Shown piece by piece: positions 41,587-50,150 of a stretch of 64,000 nt of DNA (within the stretch, counting starts at the first letter, position 1; each line of letters begins with the position of its first letter). The DNA comes from G963666535 sp963666535 (GTDB taxonomy: Bacteria > Bacillota > Clostridia > Oscillospirales > Oscillospiraceae), in assembly GCA_963666535.1 (NCBI GenBank), contig OY762913.1, positions 2,232,001 through 2,296,000 on the forward strand, written 5' to 3'. The translations under genes were made by a program, and so were the position numbers. The notes beneath the pieces were generated by a model, which made no database searches, was not told the origin of the DNA, and saw only the letters and a program-made list of their open reading frames with translations.

Positions 41587-44031
41587 CTACAGTTCAAATT
41601 CGCTTCTGTAAATTACATCGTCCTGAATACCCGAGGAAAGCTGGACAAAGTAGGCCGAGAAACCGCCGATGCGGACAATCAGATCGGGATAGTTTTCCGG
41701 ATGCTCCTTAGCGTCCTTCAGCTGAGCGGTATCCAGAATGTTGTACTGGATATGGGTGCCATCATTTTTCATAAAGGCATTGGTATAAGCGACCAGCTTG
41801 TCGATGCTCTCTTTGCTCTTGAGCATGTTGGAGCTGAACTTCTGGTTCAGGACTGCGGAGTAGCAGACATCGGAATACCCGGAACTGCAGGCGGACCGCA
41901 GAACTGCGGTGGGGCCGTTCTTATCCATGCCGCGCATGGGAGAAAGAGAACCGTCATTGAGCGGCTCCAGCGCCTTTCTGCCGTCGGGCAGCGCACCTGC
42001 GCCCAGTCCGCCGAAATAGTGCCATGCAAGGCCCTCTCGGGAAATCATCATGTTGCGGAAGGGCGCATTGTCATAGGAGCGGATGATGCGGGCGGACTCA
42101 TCGCTGACGCGCTTGACCATGGTGTCTGCTTCCTCGTTGTCATTGCCGTACTTGGGCTGGCGGATGCAAAGCTGACGGATTTCCTCGCCGCGCTCGCCTT
42201 CAAAATTGCCATCCAGCGCGGTCATCATCTCATCCCAGGTCAGAAGCTTTTTCTTGTAGATCAGGTTGTTGACTGCGGTGAAGCAGTCGGCAACATCAAT
42301 GATGGCACGGTCGGACACACCGTACATGGAATAGTCCGGATGTGCCTTGGTCAAATCCTGACCGAGATCCATGCTGGCCTCCAGTCCCAAGACAGAAAGC
42401 AGCGGAGTGCGGGTATATTTGCTGCACATATCCCGGGCAACGGCACCCAGCCACAGAATCCGGTGGATCAGGAACTGATGCTGCTTGAAGAACGCACTGT
42501 AAAGGTCGTCGAAGGTCTTGAATTCTCTGGGATCTCCGGTCTGCAGACCGGTCTGCTTGCCGTTAATATCAATGCCGTTGTGCAGGGTCATGTGGAGCAG
42601 GCCGGCAAGGTTAAAGGCGGCAATTCCCTCCGCACCGTAATGCTCGGCGCGGGTGGGTAGGCAGGGATACACGCAGCCCAACCCTTCCCACTCCACCGCC
42701 TCGGAGTACGGAATCCCGTCATTAACATAGCTGCGGATCATGACCTCGTCGCTCTGGAACAGGGGAATCCCGCCCCGGGTTTCCAGATTGGTGCGGACGG
42801 CCTTGTTCATCAGCCATTCCGGGGTCTGTCCGTTCCAGCGCAGGCCGACGGTGGGGGAAGAGAGCTTCAGCAGGGCAACCACATGCAGGAAAAGATAGCT
42901 CAGTTCATTGGACATATCGGTCTTATCTTGGCCAAGACCGCCGATCATGACGTTGTTGATGCCGAAGTTAATTTGATGCGTCTCCTTGTTCATGGAATCG
43001 GAGACAAACGTCTGGGTGCCCCAGCGACCAATCATATCAGCAAGGTCGGATGCGATTTCTTCCAGAGGCACCCCGTTTTTCAGGTCGTTCTTGAAGAAAC
43101 GGTACAGATACTGGTCCGCCCGACCCCAGTGACTGTTGTTCTGCATGGGGTTTTCAAGCATTTTGACCAGGGAGCACATTTCCATGCACTGCAGCGCTTC
43201 GTGCAGGGTGCGCGGCGCGTTCTCCGGGACATATTCACAGGTCTCTGCAATGCGAAGCAGGTTGGCCTTCTTGGCTCCGTCCGGCTCCTTCGCGGCCTTC
43301 TCACGGGCCAGCGCTGCATACCGTTTGGAGTGGTCAATGGACGCCTGAAGGACAATAATTGCCGCTTTCCAGAAGTAGATTTTGTCGATGTCCGTGCCAC
43401 CGTCTTCCATATACGCATCGATATGCTTCTGGCATTCCTGCATATACTTTTTCAGACCCTGCTTGAGGATTTTGGGCCAGTAGAGGGTGGACGTGCTCTG
43501 CCCGGTGATGCCGTTCTGCAGGCCGGGGTCCTTTAGCTTGGCGGCTTCCGCATCCACAGCCCAGGAGCCGACCAAATCCTCCCATGCCTTATAGGTCGTT
43601 GTGGGCATGCTGATGGGATCAAAAATGCGGGCGGCTTCGCGCAGAACCTCCAGCTCCTCCTTGTTCAGAACGGCAGAGGCATCCAGGGTCACGCCGATGA
43701 CACCGTCAGCATTCCAGATGTCACTGATGTAGTTGCCGCAGACATTGACTGCGGTCTGGCAGCCAATGACGCCGGGGGTCGGGCGGCCAACAATTTCATC
43801 GAAGTCGTGGATGTTAATTTCGATATTTTCCAGAACCTTCTTCAGCATCTTGGCATAGCGAATCTGCAGGTCCTCCCCCTCGGTCTCCTTCCAGGATGCA
43901 ACGGTCTGACGCTCGCGGTCCACATATACGCGCCAACCGGCAGCCTTCATGGCCGAGCGCCAGGCCTGGTTCTTTTCACTCAGTTTCAGCTTGTCGATTT
44001 TCTCAAGCAGACTGTGATCGATTTCATACAT
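41587..44031 (-). CDS. Glycyl-radical enzyme with atypical active-site motif GCVYP
   Basis: An 814-residue member of the pyruvate-formate-lyase superfamily. The C-terminal radical loop is VRIGGFSAYF with the radical on about Gly790. The active-site Cys is Cys453 in EGLGCVYPC. In dehydratase, lyase and decarboxylase members this motif is usually GCVEP, with Glu two residues after Cys acting as acid/base; here it is Tyr. Other landmarks are HWGRADQYLYRFF and GALPDGRKALEPLNDGSLSP. The ATG has GGAGGG upstream. Its activase is encoded 33 bases upstream in the same operon. Arylacetate decarboxylase-like or fumarate-adding chemistry are possible; the substrate is unknown. Confidence 0.93.
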   Translation of the reverse strand: MYEIDHSLLEKIDKLKLSEKNQAWRSAMKAAGWRVYVDRERQTVASWKETEGEDLQIRYAKMLKKVLENIEINIHDFDEIVGRPTPGVIGCQTAVNVCGNYISDIWNADGVIGVTLDASAVLNKEELEVLREAARIFDPISMPTTTYKAWEDLVGSWAVDAEAAKLKDPGLQNGITGQSTSTLYWPKILKQGLKKYMQECQKHIDAYMEDGGTDIDKIYFWKAAIIVLQASIDHSKRYAALAREKAAKEPDGAKKANLLRIAETCEYVPENAPRTLHEALQCMEMCSLVKMLENPMQNNSHWGRADQYLYRFFKNDLKNGVPLEEIASDLADMIGRWGTQTFVSDSMNKETHQINFGINNVMIGGLGQDKTDMSNELSYLFLHVVALLKLSSPTVGLRWNGQTPEWLMNKAVRTNLETRGGIPLFQSDEVMIRSYVNDGIPYSEAVEWEGLGCVYPCLPTRAEHYGAEGIAAFNLAGLLHMTLHNGIDINGKQTGLQTGDPREFKTFDDLYSAFFKQHQFLIHRILWLGAVARDMCSKYTRTPLLSVLGLEASMDLGQDLTKAHPDYSMYGVSDRAIIDVADCFTAVNNLIYKKKLLTWDEMMTALDGNFEGERGEEIRQLCIRQPKYGNDNEEADTMVKRVSDESARIIRSYDNAPFRNMMISREGLAWHYFGGLGAGALPDGRKALEPLNDGSLSPMRGMDKNGPTAVLRSACSSGYSDVCYSAVLNQKFSSNMLKSKESIDKLVAYTNAFMKNDGTHIQYNILDTAQLKDAKEHPENYPDLIVRIGGFSAYFVQLSSGIQDDVIYRSEFEL

Positions 44032-44064
44032 AATAGTCCCTCCATATGATCATTATTTTTGTTC

Positions 44065-44970
44065 TTATCTGGAAATAGAGCAGGGAACGCCCAGCTCATG
44101 GAATCGCGCCTCGATTGCATTCAACTCATCCTGGGGCATGATGGGTACTTCTCCCATTTCATAGGGCTGGTTAAGCGCCGCGTATTTAGAGGTACCCATG
44201 CGGTGATAGGGCATAAGCTGCAGTCTTTGCTCGCCGCCCAAGCTCTTCAAAAAGGCAGCCGTCCGCTCCACCTGCTCCGGCGTACTGTTCACCCCGGGAA
44301 TCAGCGGCTGGCGAAACAAAATTTTGGCGCCCTTTTTCACAAGTAGTTTTGCATTTTCTAAAATTTGAACATTGGATGCGCCGGTATAGTGCTGATGTAT
44401 CTCGTCATCAATGGACTTGATGTCAAAATAGAACTGATCCACCAGCAGGAAAACCCGCTCCATGGTTTCCGCCGGAACAAAGCCGCAGGTCTCTACGCAG
44501 GTGGAGATTCCATCCTGCTTGCACAGGCGAAAAAGCTCCTCCACAAATTCCGGCTGGGTCAGCGGTTCGCCGCCGGAAACGGTTACGCCGCCGCCAGAGG
44601 CGTCATAAAACATCTTGTCGCGTCGCACCTGATCGAATACCGTTTCGGCACTCATCTCCTTGCCATAGCGAACCAGCGCGTCATAATAGCAGGCATCGAG
44701 ACATTTTCCGCAGTGGTCGCAGCGTGTGGTGTCGATGCGGTAGAGCCCGTGACCGGGTATGATGGCGTCCTTGGGACAGATCTTTGCGCAGCGGCCGCAG
44801 TCGGCACAGAGATTTGTCAAAAAGCCGATGCGGATTTTTGTACTCAGATTTTCAGGATTGGCGCACCACTTGCAGCGCAGTGGGCAGCCATTGATGAAAA
44901 CGACCGTGCGGATTCCGTCTCCGTCGTGAATGGAGTAACCCTGAATATTCGTTACGACAGCTGATGCCAT
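44065..44970 (-). CDS. Glycyl-radical enzyme activating enzyme (radical SAM)
   Basis: A 301-residue activase that installs the glycyl radical on its partner using S-adenosylmethionine. The radical-SAM cluster motif CPLRCKWC is at about residue 29. Two extra 4Fe-4S ferredoxin-type motifs follow (CADCGRCAKIC and CDHCGKCLDAC), as in activases of non-PFL glycyl-radical enzymes. VTVSGGEPLTQ is the SAM-binding GGEP motif. GGAGAAGGTG precedes the ATG. The partner is the enzyme encoded just downstream at 41587-44031. Confidence 0.95.
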   Translation of the reverse strand: MASAVVTNIQGYSIHDGDGIRTVVFINGCPLRCKWCANPENLSTKIRIGFLTNLCADCGRCAKICPKDAIIPGHGLYRIDTTRCDHCGKCLDACYYDALVRYGKEMSAETVFDQVRRDKMFYDASGGGVTVSGGEPLTQPEFVEELFRLCKQDGISTCVETCGFVPAETMERVFLLVDQFYFDIKSIDDEIHQHYTGASNVQILENAKLLVKKGAKILFRQPLIPGVNSTPEQVERTAAFLKSLGGEQRLQLMPYHRMGTSKYAALNQPYEMGEVPIMPQDELNAIEARFHELGVPCSISR

Positions 44971-45327
44971 AACCCACCTTCTCCCCTTAGATTGTTTTCA
45001 TTATCCATGTTTTAAGAACGTAGGTCAATGGGTCTGGGTATATGCAAAAAAGATACCAGAACCGTTCACACCCGTCTGTCAAGCTCAGTTTCAAGTGATA
45101 GAACGTTGCTTTTGCCCCCCGGCAACTCTATGCGCCCCTGTACACCCATCTTTCCCATCAAATTCCCTTCACCAATTCGTAGTCTCTTCTTTTCTTGGAT
45201 TTTCTCACACTCAGGTATTATGATACCCCCAGACAAACAGTGCTTTTTGTTTCACTGCACGATCTGGGGGTAACCAAAACCACTCGTGGTAGGAATTATT
45301 GCAGGTATTCTTAAAAGTTATATTGCC
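44971..45327. other. Gene-free gap carrying the second repeated element
   Basis: Between the URO-D-like gene and the activase gene. It holds the 154-base element copy 2 (45118-45271). On the minus strand a frame of about 61 codons (running to about 45060) is open across it (PECEKIQEKKRLRIGEGNLM...), but it lacks a credible start and is not counted as a gene. Confidence 0.4.
45118..45271 (-). repeat. Dispersed ~154-bp element, copy 2
   Basis: The partner of 35105-35257: starts CCCGGCAA, shares GCGC and AATTCGT at equal offsets, and ends in the ACCCCCAG...CTGGGGGT hairpin. The two copies flank the whole glycyl-radical/reductase segment in the same orientation. Confidence 0.5.
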
Positions 45328-46299
45328 TTACATGGCCTTCATAACTTCACTGAGCTTATCCTTTCCGGCCGGGGAAAGCTCGAATGGAAGATTAAACCAC
45401 ACCTTTTTGCCGGCATACTTTGCCTTGGCCTCCCTTGCCTTCACGATCAGCTCATCCATTTTGTCATCCCCATAAAAGGGTGGAGCAATATTGACTCCGA
45501 ATTTGAACCTATCTCCCAGTTCCTCCACCAGCACATCCTTGTTGTTGATCGGCTGTCCCAGCCAGGTGTCAATGCCGGTCTCAGCGAGCAGAGGGATAAA
45601 GCTCACAATTTTGCCGCAGGAATGCTGCTCAATGAAAACGCCCATAGCGTGAGCGCCGGCTGCGAGTTTCTTCAGATTGGGCATGATCAGATCTTCATAA
45701 ACGGCAGAAGCGAACATGGTACTCTGCTGAGTACCCCAGTCATCATGGAAGAGAATATACTCCACACGGAAATAGTCATGTAGATAACGGATATATTCGA
45801 GATAATGATCCACCAAAGCGTCAAATATCTCTGCCACTGTATCACAATAATCCTCATCCAGAAGCGCAACCGCTGCATCCTCGAAGCCGACAAACGAAAT
45901 AAGCCGCTCAAACAGGCCGCTGTAGAGTGTAGTACAGATGATCTTATCCGTGCTAAGATATTCTTTATTCTCCGCAGCGCATTTTTTCCAGTCCATTTTA
46001 GAATAATCCGGGAACACAATTTTTTCCTTCCAGTTTTCCAAATCATCGATATCTTCCAGCAGAGATCCAATATCAACGGAGCCCCTATTTTCGGGCTGAT
46101 ATCTCCATTCTACGCCAAACAGATCTTTTCCGCCGTAGTTTTCCTCGGCGAAAGGCATCTGCTGGCAAACACGTCCGCGGGCCACATGGTCGGGGATGAA
46201 GGCAGGGGCAAACTCCAGCTTATCACTGGAGGTAGGAGTCCACTCCTCGGGTTCTCCTTTAAAAAAACGCAAAAAATTCTCTCTTGGTGTAAGGCTCAT
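45328..46299 (-). CDS. Uroporphyrinogen-decarboxylase-fold (URO-D) methyltransferase-like protein
   Basis: A 323-residue TIM-barrel protein of the URO-D superfamily (MSLTPRENFLRFFKGEP, typical N-terminus). The zinc-site-like IEQHSCGK is seen in corrinoid-dependent methyltransferases such as MtaA/MtbA/CmuA relatives, rather than the porphyrin residues of true HemE. AAAGGATAG lies before the ATG. It precedes the activase and glycyl-radical genes and shares their direction. A demethylation of an O- or N-methylated substrate via a corrinoid is possible, but no corrinoid protein gene is visible. Confidence 0.85.
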   Translation of the reverse strand: MSLTPRENFLRFFKGEPEEWTPTSSDKLEFAPAFIPDHVARGRVCQQMPFAEENYGGKDLFGVEWRYQPENRGSVDIGSLLEDIDDLENWKEKIVFPDYSKMDWKKCAAENKEYLSTDKIICTTLYSGLFERLISFVGFEDAAVALLDEDYCDTVAEIFDALVDHYLEYIRYLHDYFRVEYILFHDDWGTQQSTMFASAVYEDLIMPNLKKLAAGAHAMGVFIEQHSCGKIVSFIPLLAETGIDTWLGQPINNKDVLVEELGDRFKFGVNIAPPFYGDDKMDELIVKAREAKAKYAGKKVWFNLPFELSPAGKDKLSEVMKAM

Positions 46300-46339
46300 A
46301 GTGCAGCTATCCTTTCTAATTCATATTGTTCTTACCCGC

Positions 46340-46367
46340 ATTATATCGGTAAAATAGCAGGTTTTCA
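46340..46367 (-). promoter_or_regulatory. Promoter of the URO-D/glycyl-radical operon
   Basis: Minus-strand -35 TGAAAA (46362-46367), a 16-base spacer and -10 TATAAT (46340-46345), 40 bases before the URO-D start codon. It lies against the end of the anSME remnant. Confidence 0.6.
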
Positions 46368-46373
46368 CTTATT

Positions 46374-46612
46374 CTATGAATGCGCGGTTAAACTCGAGGC
46401 GGCGGAGGTGGTTCCGTCACCTTGGAAGGAGAGTGTATCTGCGGTGTCAGCAGTAGCAAACACCCGCCTTACAATCGTTTCCAGTGTTTCAGTGGATCGG
46501 TATCGAAATCAAAGGCAACACGATGGGCTGCCTCATCGTGATAGCAGCAGCATTCACAGCGGGAATTGCATTTGCCCGAGGCAGGCTTTATAAGTACGCT
46601 GTTGGATGGCAT
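46374..46612 (-). pseudogene. Anaerobic sulfatase-maturating enzyme remnant
   Basis: Starts at an ATG (46612) with a GGAAG ribosome site and encodes SVLIKPASGKCNSRCECCC, matching the N-terminus and radical-SAM cysteines of the intact anSME at 57541, though one aromatic residue is replaced by Cys. A frameshift near 46490 restores similarity (ETLETIVRRVFATADTADTL, then SFQGDG), which aligns with the intact protein up to its FQGGEP motif. Similarity ends there and a stop follows at 46374. Hence about 80 of 374 residues survive and the gene is dead. Confidence 0.8.
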
Positions 46613-46631
46613 GGTTGTTTCTTCCTTGCCG

Positions 46632-47561
46632 TTATTTTTGCGTGCTGCGTTCCGAACGGATATATGAGATTGATTCCACAAATTTTCTCCCGTTATCAGA
46701 GCAGGCTTCCGGGTTCCACAAAAGAACCATATACTGCTCTTCTTTCAGGGGCTTTTCCATCTTAAAAAGCCTAATTTTGTCACGATGCTGGATACCGAAG
46801 CCCGAGCCACAAATGGAAAAGCAATTATCATCCATGGCCATGGCTACGACTGTTGTATCGTCGAAGATATAGCGTATCCCCTTAGGCTCAAAGCCGTGGA
46901 TTTTGCAAATGCCCAGGTCCCTTGTGGCGGTCAGATCAAATCGGGAACCCGGACTCATATGAATATAGAAATCAGCCAACTTTGCATAATTGAGATGGTC
47001 GCCTTCAATCGCTTTGGAGTTGGCAGAAACCGCAAAAAAAGTGTCGAATCGCTTATAATATCGGGTTTCGATACCGGCCAGGCCCTTTGCAGAAACTGAA
47101 TAGGTGAAAATGCAGTCAAAGCTGTCGGCCAAAATGCCTTCTCGCAGCTCCTGAAAGGAGCATAGCTTTAGGTCGACCGTCAGACCTTGATACAGGTTTT
47201 CAAACTGCTTGATCAGAGTGGCGATCTCGTCAAATATCTCATTATTATCTGCGCATGCGACCCGGACGACCTTTTGCCCGCCCTCTCCGGCAAATCTTGC
47301 ATCATAGAAGGTAGCATTCATACGGCTGTATACCTGCTTGATCATGCGGTAAAGCTTTGCTCCATTTTCCGTAAGCTCTACACCACGGTTTGTACGCTCC
47401 AAAAGCGTGGTGTTCAGATATGTTTCGAGCTTCTGCATGAGGCGTGTTGCAACACTCTGGCTAATATAAAGCTTTCGAGCTGCAGCCGTGATGCTTTTGC
47501 AATCTGCTACGGTGAGGAAAACCTCAATTTGCAGCATTGAAATATCTCCAAAATCATTCAT
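46632..47561 (-). CDS. LysR-family transcriptional regulator (1)
   Basis: A 309-residue regulator. The N-terminal winged helix-turn-helix is MLQIEVFLTVADCKSITAAA, then KLYISQSVATRLMQKLE. A C-terminal periplasmic-binding-fold effector domain follows (about 95-300). It is closely similar to the regulator at 56406, including the sequence ISMLQIEVFL. It is divergent from sulfatase 1, the usual LysR arrangement, and is likely to control that gene and perhaps the minus-strand operon that follows it. GGAG lies seven bases before the ATG. Confidence 0.93.
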   Translation of the reverse strand: MNDFGDISMLQIEVFLTVADCKSITAAARKLYISQSVATRLMQKLETYLNTTLLERTNRGVELTENGAKLYRMIKQVYSRMNATFYDARFAGEGGQKVVRVACADNNEIFDEIATLIKQFENLYQGLTVDLKLCSFQELREGILADSFDCIFTYSVSAKGLAGIETRYYKRFDTFFAVSANSKAIEGDHLNYAKLADFYIHMSPGSRFDLTATRDLGICKIHGFEPKGIRYIFDDTTVVAMAMDDNCFSICGSGFGIQHRDKIRLFKMEKPLKEEQYMVLLWNPEACSDNGRKFVESISYIRSERSTQK

Positions 47562-47614
47562 ACGTCAAGCTCCAAATAAAGTAGTTTTGTGAAGTAGTTT
47601 TATATTGTGTTGCA

Positions 47615-47643
47615 ATTATAGCGCTGCATACAGTCAATTTCAA
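47615..47643 (-). promoter_or_regulatory. Promoter of LysR regulator 1
   Basis: Minus-strand TTGAAA (47638-47643), a 17-base spacer and TATAAT (47615-47620). A direct repeat AGTAGTTTT (about 47580-47600) lies between it and the start codon and could be an autoregulatory site. Confidence 0.65.
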
Positions 47644-47700
47644 CAAAGAACCTCTATTTTCCGCTATGCTATTTATGCATTGCAGAAAGTGAATTGCTTA

Positions 47701-47729
47701 TTGACTTTTTTCTTCAATTTCTCTATCGT
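47701..47729 (+). promoter_or_regulatory. Promoter of sulfatase 1 and the TRAP genes
   Basis: TTGACT (47701-47706), a 17-base spacer and TATCGT (47724-47729), about 77 bases before the TTG start. The weak -10 fits activation by the divergent LysR protein. Confidence 0.6.
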
Positions 47730-47805
47730 TAGGTTAGACGCAAGACACTTGGGAAGCTCTGAATTTAATCTAAAAAGTGCAATACTCTGAAAGGGAGAGG
47801 TTTAT

Positions 47806-50082
47806 TTGGCTGAAAAAGAAGATTTTAAGGGGGATATTAAGACCAGTATTCTTGACTCCACCCCGTGGTGGCCTGAGAAGCAGCATGCTCCTGAGGGTGC
47901 GCCCAATGTGCTGTATATCCTTCTGGATGATACCGGCTATTCCCAGCTTGGCTGCTATGGTTCTCTGATTCCCACCCCCAACATGGATACACTTGCACAG
48001 GACGGCGTTCGTTATACTGACTTTAACGTCTGTGCACTCTGCTCTCCCACCCGTTCATGCCTGATGACAGGCTATGATAACCACACCACTGGCTATGCCT
48101 TTCTTTCCGCAACAGACATGGGCTATCCAAATCTGTCCGGACGCATTGATAAAGAATACGGTTTCCTGCCTGAGGTGCTGCGCGAAAACGGCTATGCCAC
48201 CTACTGCGTCGGCAAATGGCATCTGTGCAACGAGAGCGAGATGACCGGTGCAGGTCCCTATGAGAACTGGCCCCTCGGCCGCGGTTTTGATAAGTACTAC
48301 GGTTTTCTAAATGGTGCTACCAATCAGTTCTATCCCGAACTCGTACAGGACAACACCATGATTGATCCTCCGGCACATCCTGACGAGGGCTATCATCTTA
48401 GCTCTGACCTGATTGACCACACCATGACCTACATCGGCACCGAAAAGTCTGTATATCCGGACAAGCCATTCTTCTGCTATCTGGCATTGGGCGCCATGCA
48501 CGCACCGCACCATGCGCCCCAGGAGTATATCGATAAATTCAAGGGACAGTTCGACGAGGGCTATGAAGTTTACCGCGAGAAGGTATATGCCCGTCAGAAG
48601 GAAATGGGACTTCTTCCTGACAACGCTGAGCTTACCGGCATCAATAAGTGGGCAAGGCCATGGGAAACTTTAACCGACTGGGAGAAAAAGGTGTTTGCCC
48701 GCTATATGGAGGCATTTGCAGGCTTCCTTAACTACACCGACGAGCAAATTGGCCGTCTGATCGACTTCCTGAAACAGATTGGCGAGTATGACAACACAAT
48801 GATCGTTCTTTTGAGCGACAACGGCGCCGCCCCCTGCGGTGGTGAATATGGTTCACTTTCTGAACATTACCACATCATCCTGGATAAGGACGCTCCCCTG
48901 GTCAGCGAAGAGGAGTTTAAGCGCATCGGCACGCCCGAGAGCTATAATCTCTATCCGCCCGGATGGGCTTGGGCAGGCAACACTCCTCACAAGCTCTATA
49001 AGCACTGGATTCATAACGGCGGCATCAAGGTGCCCTGCATCGTTACTTATCCCAACCGGATCAAGGACAAGGGTGGCTATCGCCGTCAGTTCCACTACAT
49101 CACCGATCTGTTTGCAACGGTTCTGGAAACCTGCGGCATTCCGACGCCTGAGTATGTGAACGGATTAAAGCAGGAACCCAGACCCGGTGTCAGCATGGCA
49201 TACACCTTTGAAGACACCAATGCGCCCACCCGTAAGGAGGTGCAGGTCTTCGAGGTGGAAGGCAACCGCGGAATCTGGAAGGACGGATGGAAGGCTGTCG
49301 CTGACCATGTGGATTCTCCCTCCTTCGATGATGATGTATGGGAACTGTACCATGTCTCTGAAGACTTCTGTGAAGCCCACGATCTGTCGCAGACCTACCC
49401 CGAAAAGCTGGACGAACTGAAGGCGCTCTGGTGGCAAGAAGCCAATAAGATCGGTGCATTCCCCATGCTGGAGGGCATCCTGACCAGCCGCAACGGCTTT
49501 AAGTTCGGTATGCAGATTAAGCTTCCGCCCCAGCCATCTACCCAGCACTTTGCATATTATCCCGGCATGGAGATCAACCCCCCCGTGCCCATGCTGAGAA
49601 ACAAGTCCTTTCACATTAAAGCTAGGGTAGACTATTGCGCTGGTGACAAAGGTGTCCTGTTTTCCTGCGGTTTCAACATTGGCGGCTATGTCCTCTATGT
49701 GGAGGACGGTAAGCTGAAGTTCCATTACAATTTTGTGGATACAGAATATATGGATGTAATCAGCAATGTACCATTGCCTGAGGGCAAACATGAGTTTGAA
49801 TTTGCTTTCGACTTCATAGAGCCGAGTGTGGGCTTTGGTTCCTTACTCATCGACGGAGAACTGGTCAGCGACAAGATTCGTTTCATCGATACCGGCTTTG
49901 TCATTAAAAGTTGTATTGGCGTGGGACGCTACTCCTCCTCAGCGGTCAACATCGCTCACCGTGCAAGGCGCGACCATTATGCCTACACCGGCAAGTATGA
50001 GCGGATTGATATGTACATCGGCACACCCGAAACCTTGGAAGATCGCAGGGATGCCATTGCCCGCCATCAGGACATGGAATAA
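47806..50082 (+). CDS. Cytoplasmic arylsulfatase 1
   Basis: A 758-residue type I sulfatase. The formylglycine Cys is Cys79 in CALCSPTRSCLMTG (C-x-P-x-R). Metal ligands are in ILLDDTGYSQLGCYG, and SDNGAAPCGG supplies further active-site residues. A C-terminal beta-sandwich (about 590-740) follows, as in large arylsulfatases active on aromatic or steroid sulfates. No signal peptide is present (MAEKEDFKGD...), so the enzyme is cytoplasmic and must be fed by an importer; a Cys-type site needs anSME for maturation under anaerobic conditions. TTG start at 47806 with AGGGAGAGG five bases upstream. The TRAP genes follow in the same direction. Confidence 0.94.
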   Translation: MAEKEDFKGDIKTSILDSTPWWPEKQHAPEGAPNVLYILLDDTGYSQLGCYGSLIPTPNMDTLAQDGVRYTDFNVCALCSPTRSCLMTGYDNHTTGYAFLSATDMGYPNLSGRIDKEYGFLPEVLRENGYATYCVGKWHLCNESEMTGAGPYENWPLGRGFDKYYGFLNGATNQFYPELVQDNTMIDPPAHPDEGYHLSSDLIDHTMTYIGTEKSVYPDKPFFCYLALGAMHAPHHAPQEYIDKFKGQFDEGYEVYREKVYARQKEMGLLPDNAELTGINKWARPWETLTDWEKKVFARYMEAFAGFLNYTDEQIGRLIDFLKQIGEYDNTMIVLLSDNGAAPCGGEYGSLSEHYHIILDKDAPLVSEEEFKRIGTPESYNLYPPGWAWAGNTPHKLYKHWIHNGGIKVPCIVTYPNRIKDKGGYRRQFHYITDLFATVLETCGIPTPEYVNGLKQEPRPGVSMAYTFEDTNAPTRKEVQVFEVEGNRGIWKDGWKAVADHVDSPSFDDDVWELYHVSEDFCEAHDLSQTYPEKLDELKALWWQEANKIGAFPMLEGILTSRNGFKFGMQIKLPPQPSTQHFAYYPGMEINPPVPMLRNKSFHIKARVDYCAGDKGVLFSCGFNIGGYVLYVEDGKLKFHYNFVDTEYMDVISNVPLPEGKHEFEFAFDFIEPSVGFGSLLIDGELVSDKIRFIDTGFVIKSCIGVGRYSSSAVNIAHRARRDHYAYTGKYERIDMYIGTPETLEDRRDAIARHQDME

Positions 50083-50150
50083 GGATAAAACGCGCAAGGC
50101 GCGAATTATTAAAAACTGTGAAAACACAGAAAAACGGAAGGATGCTAATC

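Noticed and set aside
41566..42660. 364-codon plus-strand frame
   Set aside because: Lies antisense to the glycyl-radical gene and has no family features.
45028..45273. Small plus-strand gene of 81 codons
   Set aside because: It lies over the repeated element, has no ribosome site and no relatives; composition is atypical.
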